A DNA stretch of 64,000 bases from Clostridia bacterium. GTDB taxonomy: Bacteria > Bacillota > Clostridia > TANB77 > CAG-508. The notes below the pieces were generated by a model, which did not search any database, was not told the DNA's origin, and worked only from the letters and a program-made list of their open reading frames with translations. The stretch is taken from the NCBI GenBank assembly GCA_900759475.1, contig CAAEVK010000012.1, positions 62,001 through 126,000 on the forward strand, in the 5' to 3' direction. Made by a program: the position numbers and the translations under genes. Below, in pieces: positions 50,899-59,850 of the stretch; the first letter of the stretch is position 1; each line of letters opens with the position of its first letter.

Positions 50899-51290
50899 AT
50901 GCAAGATTTTATTAATAATTTAGATTGGTTTATGTTGTTAAAAGCCTTTGTAATAGGGGGAATAATTTGTATTATTGGTCAAATTCTAATAGATAAAACC
51001 AAATTAACTCCAGCTAGAATTCTTGTTATATTTGTAACCACTGGGGCTATATTAGGTGGTTTAGGTATTTATAAATATTTAGTAGACTTTGCTGGTGCAG
51101 GTGCTACTGTCCCTTTAACTGGTTTTGGAAACGCTTTAGCCAAAGGAGCTATTGAAGGTGTTCAAAAAGAAGGTCTAATTGGTATTTTTACAGGTGGAGT
51201 AAAAGCTGCTGCCCGGTGGAATAGCAGCTGCTATTTTCTTCCGGATATCTAGCGGCATTAGTATCAAAGCCTAAAATAAAAAAACAATAA
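50899..51290 (+). CDS. spoVAE: stage V sporulation protein AE, read through two CGG +1 shifts
   Basis: Membrane channel partner. The zero frame stops at 51250; reading CGG at 51214-51216 and 51242-51244 as Gly each gives KAAAGGIAAAIFFGYLAALVSKPK, the standard SpoVAE C-terminus. 392 bases minus two is 390, so 129 residues plus stop at 51290. Earlier segments match the family too (AFVIGGIICIIGQILID, FAGAGATVPLTGFGNALAKGA). Confidence 0.96.
51214..51216 (+). other. CGG +1 frameshift site 12 (spoVAE)
   Basis: Codon 106, after GCC. CGGT as Gly gives KAAAGGIAAA, a conserved SpoVAE segment. Confidence 0.95.
51242..51244 (+). other. CGG +1 frameshift site 13 (spoVAE)
   Basis: Nine codons after site 12 in the shifted frame, after TTC. 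CGGA as Gly gives AIFFGYLAALVSKPK. Two events within 28 bases leave only a few residues between shifts. Confidence 0.95.
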
Positions 51291-51304
51291 ACCATTTCGT
51301 TGTT

Positions 51305-51352
51305 AAAAAAGTCCTAAAGAGTAACAGTATTGTTATTCTTTAGGACTTTTTT
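51305..51352 (+). terminator. spoVA operon terminator
   Basis: Long stem AAAAAAGTCCTAAAGAG... with its complement and a T-run. Confidence 0.88.
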
Positions 51353-51416
51353 AAAGTTTTTAACCCATTTGCAAAGCATTTGTCATTCCTTGATTTGTTA
51401 TTTTGTTCCTTCTATA

Positions 51417-51767
51417 TTATGCTTTTTTTGCAACTTCTGCAATTTCTGTAAATGCTTTTGGATCACTAATTGCTATTTCAGCTAGCATTTTTCTATTAAT
51501 CATTACATTTGCTTTTTTTAGTCCAGCAATTAATTTGCTATAAGTTAATCCATTCATTCTTGCTGCTGCATTAATTCTTGTAATCCATAGTTTTCTAAAA
51601 TTAGATTTTTTATCTTTTCTTCCAATATATGCATACATTCCAGATTTCATAACAGCTTGATTAGCCATTCTAAATCTATAATGTTTTGCTCCATAATATC
51701 CTTTTGCTTGTTTTAATATTTTTTTATGTCTTGCTCTTGTTGTTCTTGCTGTTTTTACTCTTGCCAT
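51417..51767 (-). CDS. rplT: ribosomal protein bL20
   Basis: 116 residues: [26 protein letters not shown] and the basic helical rest. ATG 51767 chosen from SD GGAAGGTGAG; an upstream GTG is unlikely. Last gene of infC-rpmI-rplT. Confidence 0.97.
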   Translation of the reverse strand: MARVKTARTTRARHKKILKQAKGYYGAKHYRFRMANQAVMKSGMYAYIGRKDKKSNFRKLWITRINAAARMNGLTYSKLIAGLKKANVMINRKMLAEIAISDPKAFTEIAEVAKKA

Positions 51768-51805
51768 TTTACTCACCTTCCTTAAATTTTAGACTTTTTA
51801 AATTT

Positions 51806-52006
51806 TTATCCATATGGTAATAACTTTTTAATTCCTGCTTCACAAGTTTTATCTGCATATGCGTCTTGGATTTTTCCTCTTGATTTTGCTCTTGCTGTTT
51901 TATTTCCTAATAAATGTCTTCTATTTGCTTTTGTCCTTTTTACTTTTCCTGTAGCTGTATAACTATATCTTTTTTTAGCTGCTTTATTTGTTTTTAATTT
52001 AGGCAT
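51806..52006 (-). CDS. rpmI: ribosomal protein bL35
   Basis: 66 residues, [33 protein letters not shown]; fits the family exactly. Between infC and rplT. Confidence 0.97.
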   Translation of the reverse strand: MPKLKTNKAAKKRYSYTATGKVKRTKANRRHLLGNKTARAKSRGKIQDAYADKTCEAGIKKLLPYG

Positions 52007-52027
52007 AATAAATCCTCCTTTTCTATC

Positions 52028-52543
52028 TTACTTATCATTTTTCTTTGATAATATAATAAACATATTTTTGCCTTCTAATAAAGGCTTTTTTTCTACAACT
52101 GCAATATCTGAAAGTTCTTCTACAAATTGATTTAACGTATTTTCCCCTAATTTTACATAATTTAATTCTCTTCCCCTAAAACGAACTGTAATTTTAACTT
52201 TATTTCCATCTTCTAAAAATCTTCTAGCATTTTTTGCTTTAAAGCCAAAATCATGTCCTTCAATATTAGGAGTTACTCTTAATTCTTTTGTTTCAACTAT
52301 TCTCTGATTTTTTCTTGCTTCCTTTTCCTTTTTTGCTTGCTCAAATTTATATTTTCCATAATTCATAATTTTACAAACTGGTGGATTTCCAGTTGGAGCA
52401 ACTAAAACTAAATCTAAATCTTTTTCTTCTGCGACATGGATTGCATCATAAATTTTCATGACACCCAATTTTTTTCCTACCTCATCAATTACTTGAACTT
52501 CTTTTTCTTTAATTTGTCCATTAATTGGTAATTCTTGTTTTAT
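52028..52543 (-). CDS. infC: translation initiation factor IF-3 with an ATA start
   Basis: 171 residues. Ribosome site GGAGGTG lies six bases before an ATA codon (52543-52541) that opens KQELPINGQIKEKEVQVIDE, the usual IF-3 N-terminus. The longer ATG (52558) would place the SD inside the coding region. infC often uses a rare start (AUU in E. coli) so that IF-3 limits its own synthesis; ATA would do the same. C-domain FRGREL, LNQFVEELSDIAVVEKKPLLEGKNM is normal. Confidence 0.94.
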   Translation of the reverse strand: MKQELPINGQIKEKEVQVIDEVGKKLGVMKIYDAIHVAEEKDLDLVLVAPTGNPPVCKIMNYGKYKFEQAKKEKEARKNQRIVETKELRVTPNIEGHDFGFKAKNARRFLEDGNKVKITVRFRGRELNYVKLGENTLNQFVEELSDIAVVEKKPLLEGKNMFIILSKKNDK

Positions 52544-52559
52544 ACAAAACACCTCCATT

Positions 52560-52760
52560 GATTTGGAATTTAAAATTTAGACCATTCCTTTTCTAAATTT
52601 TTTCCTTTTTTTCGTATTTTAAATGAAAAAAAACTTTCTTTATAAAGAAAGTTAATCATTCTACAAAAATAAAAGGTTTAAAAAAACTATTTACTTTTCT
52701 AACCTTTTTCCTGTTAAGATAAGGTGAGAAGCGAATGACTTCTTCTTTAAAACATATTTA
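52560..52760 (-). promoter_or_regulatory. leader/attenuator of the infC-rpmI-rplT operon
   Basis: A 22-base perfect palindrome (52632-52653) followed on the minus strand by a long T-run forms a terminator upstream of infC. An alternative upstream stem (AGGTT/AACCT near 52673-52705) could compete with it. Position fits the known L20-type autoregulatory leader. Fills most of the gap 52544-52957 with the rplM leader. Confidence 0.65.
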
Positions 52761-52857
52761 TATTACTCTTTTTTTAGAAAATTGTCAATAGTTTTTTTAA
52801 AAAATGTTGACTTTTTTGCATTTTTGTATTAGAATAATTAAGCATTCTATGAATATT

Positions 52858-52901
52858 GCTTTTTTAAAATTGCTTCTCCCCGGTAGCATTTTAAAAAAAG
52901 C
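52858..52901 (+). promoter_or_regulatory. leader hairpin of rplM
   Basis: GCTTTTTTAAAATTGCT pairs with AGCATTTTAAAAAAAGC around a short C/G-rich loop 57 bases upstream of rplM. Could be an L13-type autoregulatory leader; consensus not verified. Confidence 0.5.
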
Positions 52902-52957
52902 TTAATATTAAATATATTTAAATTTTATAAAATAATGAATGGAGGGTAAATTTTACC

Positions 52958-53392
52958 ATGAATAATACAACTTATAGTGCTAAAAAAAGCGAAATTGAAA
53001 GAAAATGGTATATTATTGATGCAAGTAATAAACCACTTGGAAGAGTTGCTACTGAAGCAGCTAAACTATTAAAAGGAAAACACAAACCAACATATACACC
53101 AAATATAGACACTGGTGACCATGTTATTATATTAAATTGTAAAGATGCAGTTTTAACAGGAAAAAAATTAGATCAAAAAGTATATAGACATCATTCAGGC
53201 TACATAGGTGGTATGAGAGAAATATCTGCTAGAGACATGATGAATAATTCTCCTGAAAAAGCAATGATGTTAGCAATTAAAGGAATGCTTCCTAAAAATA
53301 GTCTAGGAAGACAAATGCTTCGTAAATTAAGAGTATACGCAGGTTCTGAACATGAAAATATTGCTCAAAAACCTGAAGTTTGGAATTTTTAG
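52958..53392 (+). CDS. rplM: ribosomal protein uL13
   Basis: 144 residues. [28 protein letters not shown] and [11 protein letters not shown] are diagnostic. rpsI follows by 18 bases. Confidence 0.98.
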   Translation: MNNTTYSAKKSEIERKWYIIDASNKPLGRVATEAAKLLKGKHKPTYTPNIDTGDHVIILNCKDAVLTGKKLDQKVYRHHSGYIGGMREISARDMMNNSPEKAMMLAIKGMLPKNSLGRQMLRKLRVYAGSEHENIAQKPEVWNF

Positions 53393-53410
53393 GAAAGTGA
53401 GGAATGAAAA

Positions 53411-53827
53411 ATGGCAAGAGTAGCAAAATCTAAAACAGAAAAAGTTATGTTCTACGGAACAGGAAGAAGAAAAAAAGCAATTGCTAGAGTAAGAATTACA
53501 GAAGGAACAGGAAATATTACTGTTAATGGAAAAAATATAAACGAATATTTTGGAACAGATATATTAAAAGTGACTGTAAAACAACCTCTTACAGCAACAA
53601 ATACATTAGATAAATATGATGTTATTTGTAAAGTAACTGGTGGCGGTTTTACTGGGCAAGCAGGAGCTATCCGTCATGGATTATCAAGAGCTTTATTAAA
53701 AGCAAACAGTGAATACAAGCCAACATTAAAACAAAACAAATTCTTAACAAGGGATCCTCGTATGAAAGAAAGGAAAAAATACGGTCTTAAAAAAGCTCGT
53801 AAAGCTCCTCAATTTAGTAAAAGATAA
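53411..53827 (+). CDS. rpsI: ribosomal protein uS9
   Basis: 138 residues. [41 protein letters not shown] and the C-terminal [12 protein letters not shown] tail that contacts P-site tRNA. Family-typical. Confidence 0.98.
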   Translation: MARVAKSKTEKVMFYGTGRRKKAIARVRITEGTGNITVNGKNINEYFGTDILKVTVKQPLTATNTLDKYDVICKVTGGGFTGQAGAIRHGLSRALLKANSEYKPTLKQNKFLTRDPRMKERKKYGLKKARKAPQFSKR

Positions 53828-53847
53828 TATTCTTTTTATTAAAAACT

Positions 53848-53885
53848 TAAAAGCCTCAGAAGTAATAATACTTTTAAGGCTTTTA
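53848..53885 (+). terminator. rplM-rpsI terminator
   Basis: TAAAAGCCT and AGGCTTTTA arms with a long loop and a T-run. Confidence 0.7.
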
Positions 53886-53920
53886 TTGATGAGAGTCTTA
53901 TTTTTTTTATTTAGATAATA

Positions 53921-53954
53921 TTAAAAACACACAGATAAAAATAAAACCTGTGTG
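53921..53954 (-). terminator. HU gene terminator
   Basis: CACACAG and CTGTGTG arms with a T-run on the minus strand about 30 bases after the HU stop. Confidence 0.75.
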
Positions 53955-53983
53955 CTTATGAATTCATACAATTTATCATAAAT

Positions 53984-54262
53984 TTATTTTTTGTTTACTA
54001 AATCTTTTAATGCTTTACCAGCTTTGAATACTGGAGCTTTTGATGCAGGTATTTTGATTTCTTCTTTAGTTTGTGGGTTTCTTCCTTTTCTAGCTGCTCT
54101 TTTTCTTACTTCAAAAGAACCAAATCCAACAAGTTGAACTTTGTCTCCTTTTACTAATGCTCCAGTAACAGTTTCAACAAAAGCATTAACTGTTGCTTCT
54201 GCATTCTTTTTTGTGTTTCCTGTTTTTGCAGCTATTGCCGCAATTAAATCAGCTTTGTTCAT
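53984..54262 (-). CDS. hup: HU family DNA-binding protein
   Basis: 92 residues, [28 protein letters not shown] and [18 protein letters not shown]: intact DNA-bending arm. AGGAGGT SD six bases upstream. The flippase gene is upstream on the same strand. Confidence 0.97.
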   Translation of the reverse strand: MNKADLIAAIAAKTGNTKKNAEATVNAFVETVTGALVKGDKVQLVGFGSFEVRKRAARKGRNPQTKEEIKIPASKAPVFKAGKALKDLVNKK

Positions 54263-54267
54263 TTAAA

Positions 54268-54396
54268 TTACCTCCTATAAGATTTTGTATTTTTATGTAG
54301 ATTTTTATCTACAATTACATATTCGCCAAATTTAGCTAAATTCCTTCTTTTTTTCTTATATTTTTCTCGAAAGTTATTTGTTCCGTAGGTTTCCAT
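54268..54396 (-). CDS. possible 42-residue protein upstream of HU
   Basis: Basic frame METYGTNNFREKYKKKRRNL followed by AKFGEYVIVDKNLHKNTKSYRR whose last bases AGGAGGTAA contain the HU ribosome site. An AAGGA lies about ten bases upstream of the ATG. Could be a coupled regulatory peptide or a chance frame; no family recognised. Confidence 0.35.
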   Translation of the reverse strand: METYGTNNFREKYKKKRRNLAKFGEYVIVDKNLHKNTKSYRR

Positions 54397-54423
54397 GACA
54401 TTATTTTCCTTGAAAGCCTGATT

Positions 54424-56082
54424 TTAAGCCTTTTTGTAAATTCCTAATTTGTAAAACATTTTGTAGAGTTTTTCTCCACAAGGTAACATATACACTTCCT
54501 CTTTTGTAAATACTTTTAAAATAATAAGACATATTCCATAAATAACTATTGCTGTCACAATAGACAGTATTGTTGCTATTTTTTGTGCGTTTAGTCCTAA
54601 TATTATACTAATAGTATTAGGAATACTAGCACCTAAATTAATATATACAAACCATGAACATATAACCATTATTATTGTTGCAATTATTGGTTTAATTATA
54701 CATTTTACATAATTAAAATTTATTTTTATATGTTTATTTAAAATAACAAATGAAATCATAAAAGATATTATGTGACATACTACAGAACCAATTATAGCTC
54801 CATTTACTCCTATTTCTGGAATTGGAATTAATACAAGATTTAAAATTAATTTTGTAAAAGCTCCACAAGCCAATCCTATAATTGGTATCATTACTTTTCC
54901 CATTCCTTGTAGAGCACCATTAATTGTTTGTGCTAACATTGTAAATAAAATTGTTAGAGAACTAATTTTTAAAACAGTTGCACCTTCTGCAGCATTAGGA
55001 AATAATAAATTTAATATTGGTTCTGCAAACATAAACATTCCTACAGTACATGGCAATCCTATTAGTATTGTTAACAATAAGGAATAAAATATTTTTTTTT
55101 GTGCTGTATAAATATCCTTTTTAGCAATTGCTGTTGCTACTGCTGGAACAAGTGCAACTGCAAAAGCAATATTGAATGATAGTGGTAATGAAGTTAGTGT
55201 ATCTACTTTTCCTCCTAAAATACCATATTGTATTTTTGCTTCTGCTCCTGTAAGAAATGTTTCTAAACCTCTTACCACTGTAAAAGCATCTATATTTTTA
55301 TTAACTACTGATAACATAGAACTTAATGAAATTGGTATTGCTACCAGCATAGTTTTTCTAATAATTGTTTTTATTCTTTCATTTTTTGTGTTAACAGAAG
55401 AATTTACATCTTGCCATACTTCTTTTCTTCTTTCTTTATAGTATAAGTGCAAATAAGCAAAGCCTAAAAATGTTGCACAAGTAGTTGCTAAATTTGCTCC
55501 TGCTGCCATTAATGTAGTATTGGAACTAGAAAAAGTTGCAATTATTTCTACAAAAATAATTGTTAATAAAGATTTAAATACTTGTTCTAGTGTTTGCGAT
55601 TTTGCAGAAGTACTCATTTGCCCTCTACCATTAAAATACCCTCTTATAGCAGATGTAATAGCAACAAAAAATATAGATGGAGATAAAGCTACTAATGTCA
55701 ATTCTGCTTCTGGTATTCTAAGAAAAGTATTAGCAATGTAATTAGCTCCAAAAAATAAAATGCATGTTCCACAAGTTCCAATCAAAGTAAATGTAACAAA
55801 AGCAACTTTAAATATTCTATGTGCTCCCTTATTGTCCCCTATTGCTAATCTTTCAGAAACTAGTTTGGATATTGCATTTGGCACACCTATAGATGATAAA
55901 GTAAGTAATAGCGCATATATTTGAAATCCGCTACTATAAATAGCATTTCCTTCATCCCCAAATCCTTCTTTGTTGGTTAAATATAACTTATATACTAGAC
56001 CTAATATTTTTATAATGACTTGTGAAAACATAATGGCAATAATGCCATGTATAAAGCTTTCTTTTTTTGCTTTTTTTCCCAT
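54424..56082 (-). CDS. SpoVB/MurJ-like polysaccharide flippase
   Basis: 552 residues with about 14 membrane helices in the MATE/MviN superfamily arrangement. IIKILGLVYKLYLTNKEGFGDEGNAIYSSGFQIYALLLTLSSIGVPNAISKLVSERL matches the SpoVB group. Such proteins flip lipid-linked precursors for spore cortex or wall. Which substrate is not decidable. Confidence 0.85.
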   Translation of the reverse strand: MGKKAKKESFIHGIIAIMFSQVIIKILGLVYKLYLTNKEGFGDEGNAIYSSGFQIYALLLTLSSIGVPNAISKLVSERLAIGDNKGAHRIFKVAFVTFTLIGTCGTCILFFGANYIANTFLRIPEAELTLVALSPSIFFVAITSAIRGYFNGRGQMSTSAKSQTLEQVFKSLLTIIFVEIIATFSSSNTTLMAAGANLATTCATFLGFAYLHLYYKERRKEVWQDVNSSVNTKNERIKTIIRKTMLVAIPISLSSMLSVVNKNIDAFTVVRGLETFLTGAEAKIQYGILGGKVDTLTSLPLSFNIAFAVALVPAVATAIAKKDIYTAQKKIFYSLLLTILIGLPCTVGMFMFAEPILNLLFPNAAEGATVLKISSLTILFTMLAQTINGALQGMGKVMIPIIGLACGAFTKLILNLVLIPIPEIGVNGAIIGSVVCHIISFMISFVILNKHIKINFNYVKCIIKPIIATIIMVICSWFVYINLGASIPNTISIILGLNAQKIATILSIVTAIVIYGICLIILKVFTKEEVYMLPCGEKLYKMFYKLGIYKKA

Positions 56083-56173
56083 TTAAGCACTTCCTTATTT
56101 TTACTATTATTTAATTATATTCATATTTCTATTTTTATTCAAGTATTTTTATCCATAGTTTAATTATAATATA

Positions 56174-56196
56174 AATTGGAGTTACAAACTCCAATT
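56174..56196. terminator. small terminator-like hairpin
   Basis: AATTGGAGTT-ACA-AACTCCAATT followed by Ts on the plus strand, between divergent genes; perhaps stops antisense transcription. Confidence 0.55.
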
Positions 56197-56266
56197 TTTC
56201 ACTATAAATTTATCAAAAAACCTTGTTTTTTTATCGTTTTTATAGGATAATATATATGTATATTAA

Positions 56267-58597
56267 ATGAAAGTGGTGAAAATTTTGAAATACATTGATA
56301 AATTCTTAAAATTTTTAAAAACCGATAGAAATACATTTTTAACATATATTTTAACTCTTGCAACTATTTATATTGTTGTCGATAGAATAATAGAAATTAT
56401 TTTTATGATGTTTACAGGAGTTAGTGCTTCTTATTGGGGACCTATTACCTATACCTTTGCATTAGCTTGTCCTGTTTTTGCTTATTTATTTTCTGGCAGT
56501 TCGAAATTCACCAAAGGTTCTAATATGAAAATTTCATTTTTTTACCTTTATTGCATTAGTTTATATATTATTGCTCTTTCTATGTTTGTACAATGGATTA
56601 ATGTTTTTGCTTGGCTTGCTTTTACTTTTGTACCTAATTTTGCAAAAATTATTGCAGATTTTTCAGATTTAATTAAGCCGGCATTTTCTGCACTTGCTAT
56701 TTACTTACCACTTGCTACCTTTTATCCACTATTTAAATGGTTGTTTTTAGGTGTAAATGATACTAAAAAATGGAAAGATTCTATTAAGGATTATGGTGGT
56801 ATAGATTTATCTGCTAAACCAGAAGGCGTAGGTCCATATTCTTGCGAAATTACTATTTGTAAAAATTCCGATACTGCTAAAGCTGTAAAGACTCCTGAAC
56901 CAAAAAGGTTTGAATCTACATTTGTTTGCGGAAGTTCTGGAACTGGAAAAACTTCTATGGTATTCGAACCTATGATTGCACAAGATATTGAAAAGAAACG
57001 ATTTTTTAGAGAAGTCTCTAAAGAAATGGGATTCACTGCTCTAAAAACTGGTTTAGCAGTTTTAAATACACCATATGATAATGAATATTTAAATAAAAAT
57101 TTTAATTTAAATATGATTAAACCAAATTCTTATAATGTAAAACTTTATAATGCTTATATGAAAAAATTAATTGTTTATTCTTCTGAAAACAATTATACTT
57201 ATAAAGATTTAGGACTTACCTATTTAGCACCAGACTATGAATCTGTTAATCGCATGATAGATGTTGCCAATAATTATAACATACCATTTCATATTGTAGA
57301 TCCTTCTAACAGTAATTCAATTGGTATAAATCCTTTTATTCATGAAAATCCTGTAAAAACTGCTATCGCTATTTCTTCTGTTTTAAAAGGAATGTATTTT
57401 ACTACTCATGTAGAAGTAGAAGAGGCATTTAGAGAAAATGTTGTTACTCAAGCAATTGAAAATTTGTGTATTTTGCTAAAAGAAGTATATCCTAAACTAC
57501 ATAATGGAAATATTCCAACACTAGAAGATTTATTAAACCTTTTAAATGATTTCGATTTAGTTGAAGAGATGTGTTATGTTCTAGAAAGTGACGAGGAATT
57601 AAAAAATCAATATCTTATTCAATTATCTTATTTTAAAAAGAATTTTTACAAAAATTCTCCTGGTAGAGCAGATACAGAAAAATTTGTATATTCTGCCATT
57701 ACACAGTTAGATAATTTATTAAGATACCCAGGAATTAGAACTATTTTATGTAATAGAACTAATAATATTAATTTTGATAAAGCATTACAGAATGGAGAAA
57801 TTACTTTAGTGTGTACACGACGTGGTGACTTAGGAGAAACTGCTCACAAAGCATTTGGATTATTCTTTTTATTGCTAATGCAATATTCGGTATTAACAAG
57901 ACCAGGAAATGAAAAGACACGAATTCCTCATTTCTTATATGTTGACGAATTTCCAGACTTTTTGTGTAAAGCAACATCACCTATTTTTACATTATATAGA
58001 AAGTATCGCGTTGGAACTATTATTTCGGCACAAACTTTGTCTCAATTTGGTGCACAAGGAAAAGATAATTATAGGCAAGTAATTTTAAGTAATTGTAGTA
58101 CAAAAATACTTTTTGGTGGTGGCACACCTGAAGAAAATGAATGGTGGTCAAAAGAATTTGGTCAGCACAGAGAATGGATGTGGAATGATTCTTATGATAC
58201 TAAAAAAGGTGAGTACGATCCTAAATTTAATGGCATTAAATGGGGATGGAAAACTACATTTGAAGCTAATAAATTAGCTACTCTAAAATTTAAAAAGTGT
58301 GCTTATAAAACACGTGATTCTAAAGGAAAGGCTATTATTGGTCCAGGTTCAGTTGATTTTCTTTCTTCTAAGTATAAAGAAAAACAAGAAGATGCAACTT
58401 ATAATTTTTATCGATTTGCTAGCGGTATTCATGATGAAAATAAAAAATCCACATTAAAGAAAAATAAATCTGTTATAACTAGCTCAGATGATATAAACGA
58501 AGAATTTGACCCAATTCAAACAGATACTACAGATGCAAATTACTTTCTAAATAGTGATGATGGTATTACTATTGATTTAAATAAAAAACAACCATAA
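56267..58597 (+). CDS. VirD4/TraG-type coupling ATPase, orphan
   Basis: 776 residues. N-terminal membrane anchors (about 20-175, five or so helices), then a P-loop ATPase with Walker A CGSSGTGKTSM near 222-232, Walker B FLYVDEFPDF near 560, and FGGGTPEENEWWSKEFG near 620. Resembles type IV secretion coupling proteins that pump DNA or protein. No other secretion genes are in the window, so it acts alone or with the neighbouring relaxation protein. ATG 56267 lies very close to the predicted -10; TTG 56285 with GGTG upstream is an alternative start. Confidence 0.88.
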   Translation: MKVVKILKYIDKFLKFLKTDRNTFLTYILTLATIYIVVDRIIEIIFMMFTGVSASYWGPITYTFALACPVFAYLFSGSSKFTKGSNMKISFFYLYCISLYIIALSMFVQWINVFAWLAFTFVPNFAKIIADFSDLIKPAFSALAIYLPLATFYPLFKWLFLGVNDTKKWKDSIKDYGGIDLSAKPEGVGPYSCEITICKNSDTAKAVKTPEPKRFESTFVCGSSGTGKTSMVFEPMIAQDIEKKRFFREVSKEMGFTALKTGLAVLNTPYDNEYLNKNFNLNMIKPNSYNVKLYNAYMKKLIVYSSENNYTYKDLGLTYLAPDYESVNRMIDVANNYNIPFHIVDPSNSNSIGINPFIHENPVKTAIAISSVLKGMYFTTHVEVEEAFRENVVTQAIENLCILLKEVYPKLHNGNIPTLEDLLNLLNDFDLVEEMCYVLESDEELKNQYLIQLSYFKKNFYKNSPGRADTEKFVYSAITQLDNLLRYPGIRTILCNRTNNINFDKALQNGEITLVCTRRGDLGETAHKAFGLFFLLLMQYSVLTRPGNEKTRIPHFLYVDEFPDFLCKATSPIFTLYRKYRVGTIISAQTLSQFGAQGKDNYRQVILSNCSTKILFGGGTPEENEWWSKEFGQHREWMWNDSYDTKKGEYDPKFNGIKWGWKTTFEANKLATLKFKKCAYKTRDSKGKAIIGPGSVDFLSSKYKEKQEDATYNFYRFASGIHDENKKSTLKKNKSVITSSDDINEEFDPIQTDTTDANYFLNSDDGITIDLNKKQP

Positions 58598-58632
58598 AAG
58601 AAAAATAGAGTATTGCACTCTATTTTTCTTTT
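58596..58632. terminator. bidirectional terminator after the TraG-like gene
   Basis: AAAAGAAAAATAGAG and CTCTATTTTTCTTTT arms around a short loop, with T-runs both ways. The 12-base TTTTTCTTTTAT tract recurs near 58664. Confidence 0.85.
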
Positions 58633-58686
58633 ATGGTTATATTATACCTATTCAGTATAATTTTTTTCTTTTATGGTTTTAACTTC

Positions 58687-58763
58687 ATAAGAAAAGTTAC
58701 TTCGTCACATGTACACGATGCTTCGCATCGGCACATCCCAAGGAAACTTAACCTTGTTGTATA
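58687..58763 (+). ncRNA. dispersed structured element, copy A
   Basis: ATAAGAAAAGTTACTTCG to GTTGTATA on the plus strand, matching copy B. Contains the stem GATGC-TTC-GCATC, conserved by compensatory change in B. Sits between convergent genes, so not a leader here. Confidence 0.6.
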
Positions 58764-58784
58764 AAAATATAATTATTACTCCTT

Positions 58785-59720
58785 TTATCCCAATAATTTA
58801 ATTGTTGGTTCTTCCATTTTATATTTGTTAGTTGCTTCATCTAATTTAAATTCCACCAATGTGTTGCTTAAAGTTTCTTGATTTTGCCTTAAATCTGTAG
58901 AAAAATATAGCTTAATTCTATCTAACTCTAACTTATTTTTTATAATTATTTTAAAAGTTTCTGCCATGTGCTTATCATCTTCACAAATAATAATTAGTTG
59001 TGGCACTCTTTCATATCCACAATCCATAGTTACAAAATTATCGTAAAAATCTTTATATAACTTCATTCTGTCAGAAAATTTCTTTTCCCATTCTTCCTCT
59101 CTTCTTACTACTTCAAATAGGAAGTCTATGTTTTTGTCATTTCTTGTTAATTGAATTCCACCATGTGCCTTAAAAACTTTTCCTACTCTTTTAGCAGATA
59201 GTGTAGGCTTTACGGTATAACTATTATATGCTTGTACTTTTCTTAAATATGCTAAAATTGTTTGATTTCCAGCTAACCTCTTTTTTACCATTCCCACTGG
59301 TTTAGTATTGTCTGTTGGTTGCCAATTACATTCTATTCCTCTGGAGTTTAGTAAGTATTTTCCCATTTTTTCTAGACAATATACTCTGTAAGTGCAGTCT
59401 CCTTCTTCAGAACGAAAAAAATACCTTGTTAAAATCTTGCATTTTATTAATTGTTCTAACCTAGTATTTAATTTATCTTGTGATGTAATCTCTACTTTTC
59501 TTTCTTGCAATATTTGATATAATTGACGTGAAGTAATAAATTCAAATTCATTTACGATTTCTATTATTTTAAAGTGTACTTCTGTAATATGTCCAATATT
59601 AATTTTATTAATAATTTGATTAATTGACACATAACCATCTTTTCCATCAAATACCTTTATTTCATTTGCTCTAACAGCAAATGGTGATGTAGTCGCTTTT
59701 ATTTCAAAGTCTTCTACCAT
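58785..59720 (-). CDS. replication-relaxation family protein
   Basis: 311 residues. Winged-helix-like N-terminal part (about 30-110, ITSRQLYQILQERKVEI and GKYLLNSRGIE), middle basic segment, and an alpha/beta C-terminal half (CEDDKHMAETFKIIIKNKLELDRIKLYFSTDL) as in the replication-relaxation family linked to mobile DNA. Convergent with the TraG-like gene, with element A between. Likely its functional partner, an inference from context. Confidence 0.7.
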   Translation of the reverse strand: MVEDFEIKATTSPFAVRANEIKVFDGKDGYVSINQIINKINIGHITEVHFKIIEIVNEFEFITSRQLYQILQERKVEITSQDKLNTRLEQLIKCKILTRYFFRSEEGDCTYRVYCLEKMGKYLLNSRGIECNWQPTDNTKPVGMVKKRLAGNQTILAYLRKVQAYNSYTVKPTLSAKRVGKVFKAHGGIQLTRNDKNIDFLFEVVRREEEWEKKFSDRMKLYKDFYDNFVTMDCGYERVPQLIIICEDDKHMAETFKIIIKNKLELDRIKLYFSTDLRQNQETLSNTLVEFKLDEATNKYKMEEPTIKLLG

Positions 59721-59850
59721 ACAAAAATTCCTCCTAATTTAAGATTTTATTTAAACACTATTGCGTATATTGTACTAGTACAATATACATAAACTCATAT
59801 TTAATAAGCTTATCGTATTTTTATACAAATATATAACTATTTTTATTGTA

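Noticed and set aside
52858..52901. Terminator upstream of rplM
   Set aside because: There is no T-run after the stem on the plus strand; a leader structure is more likely.
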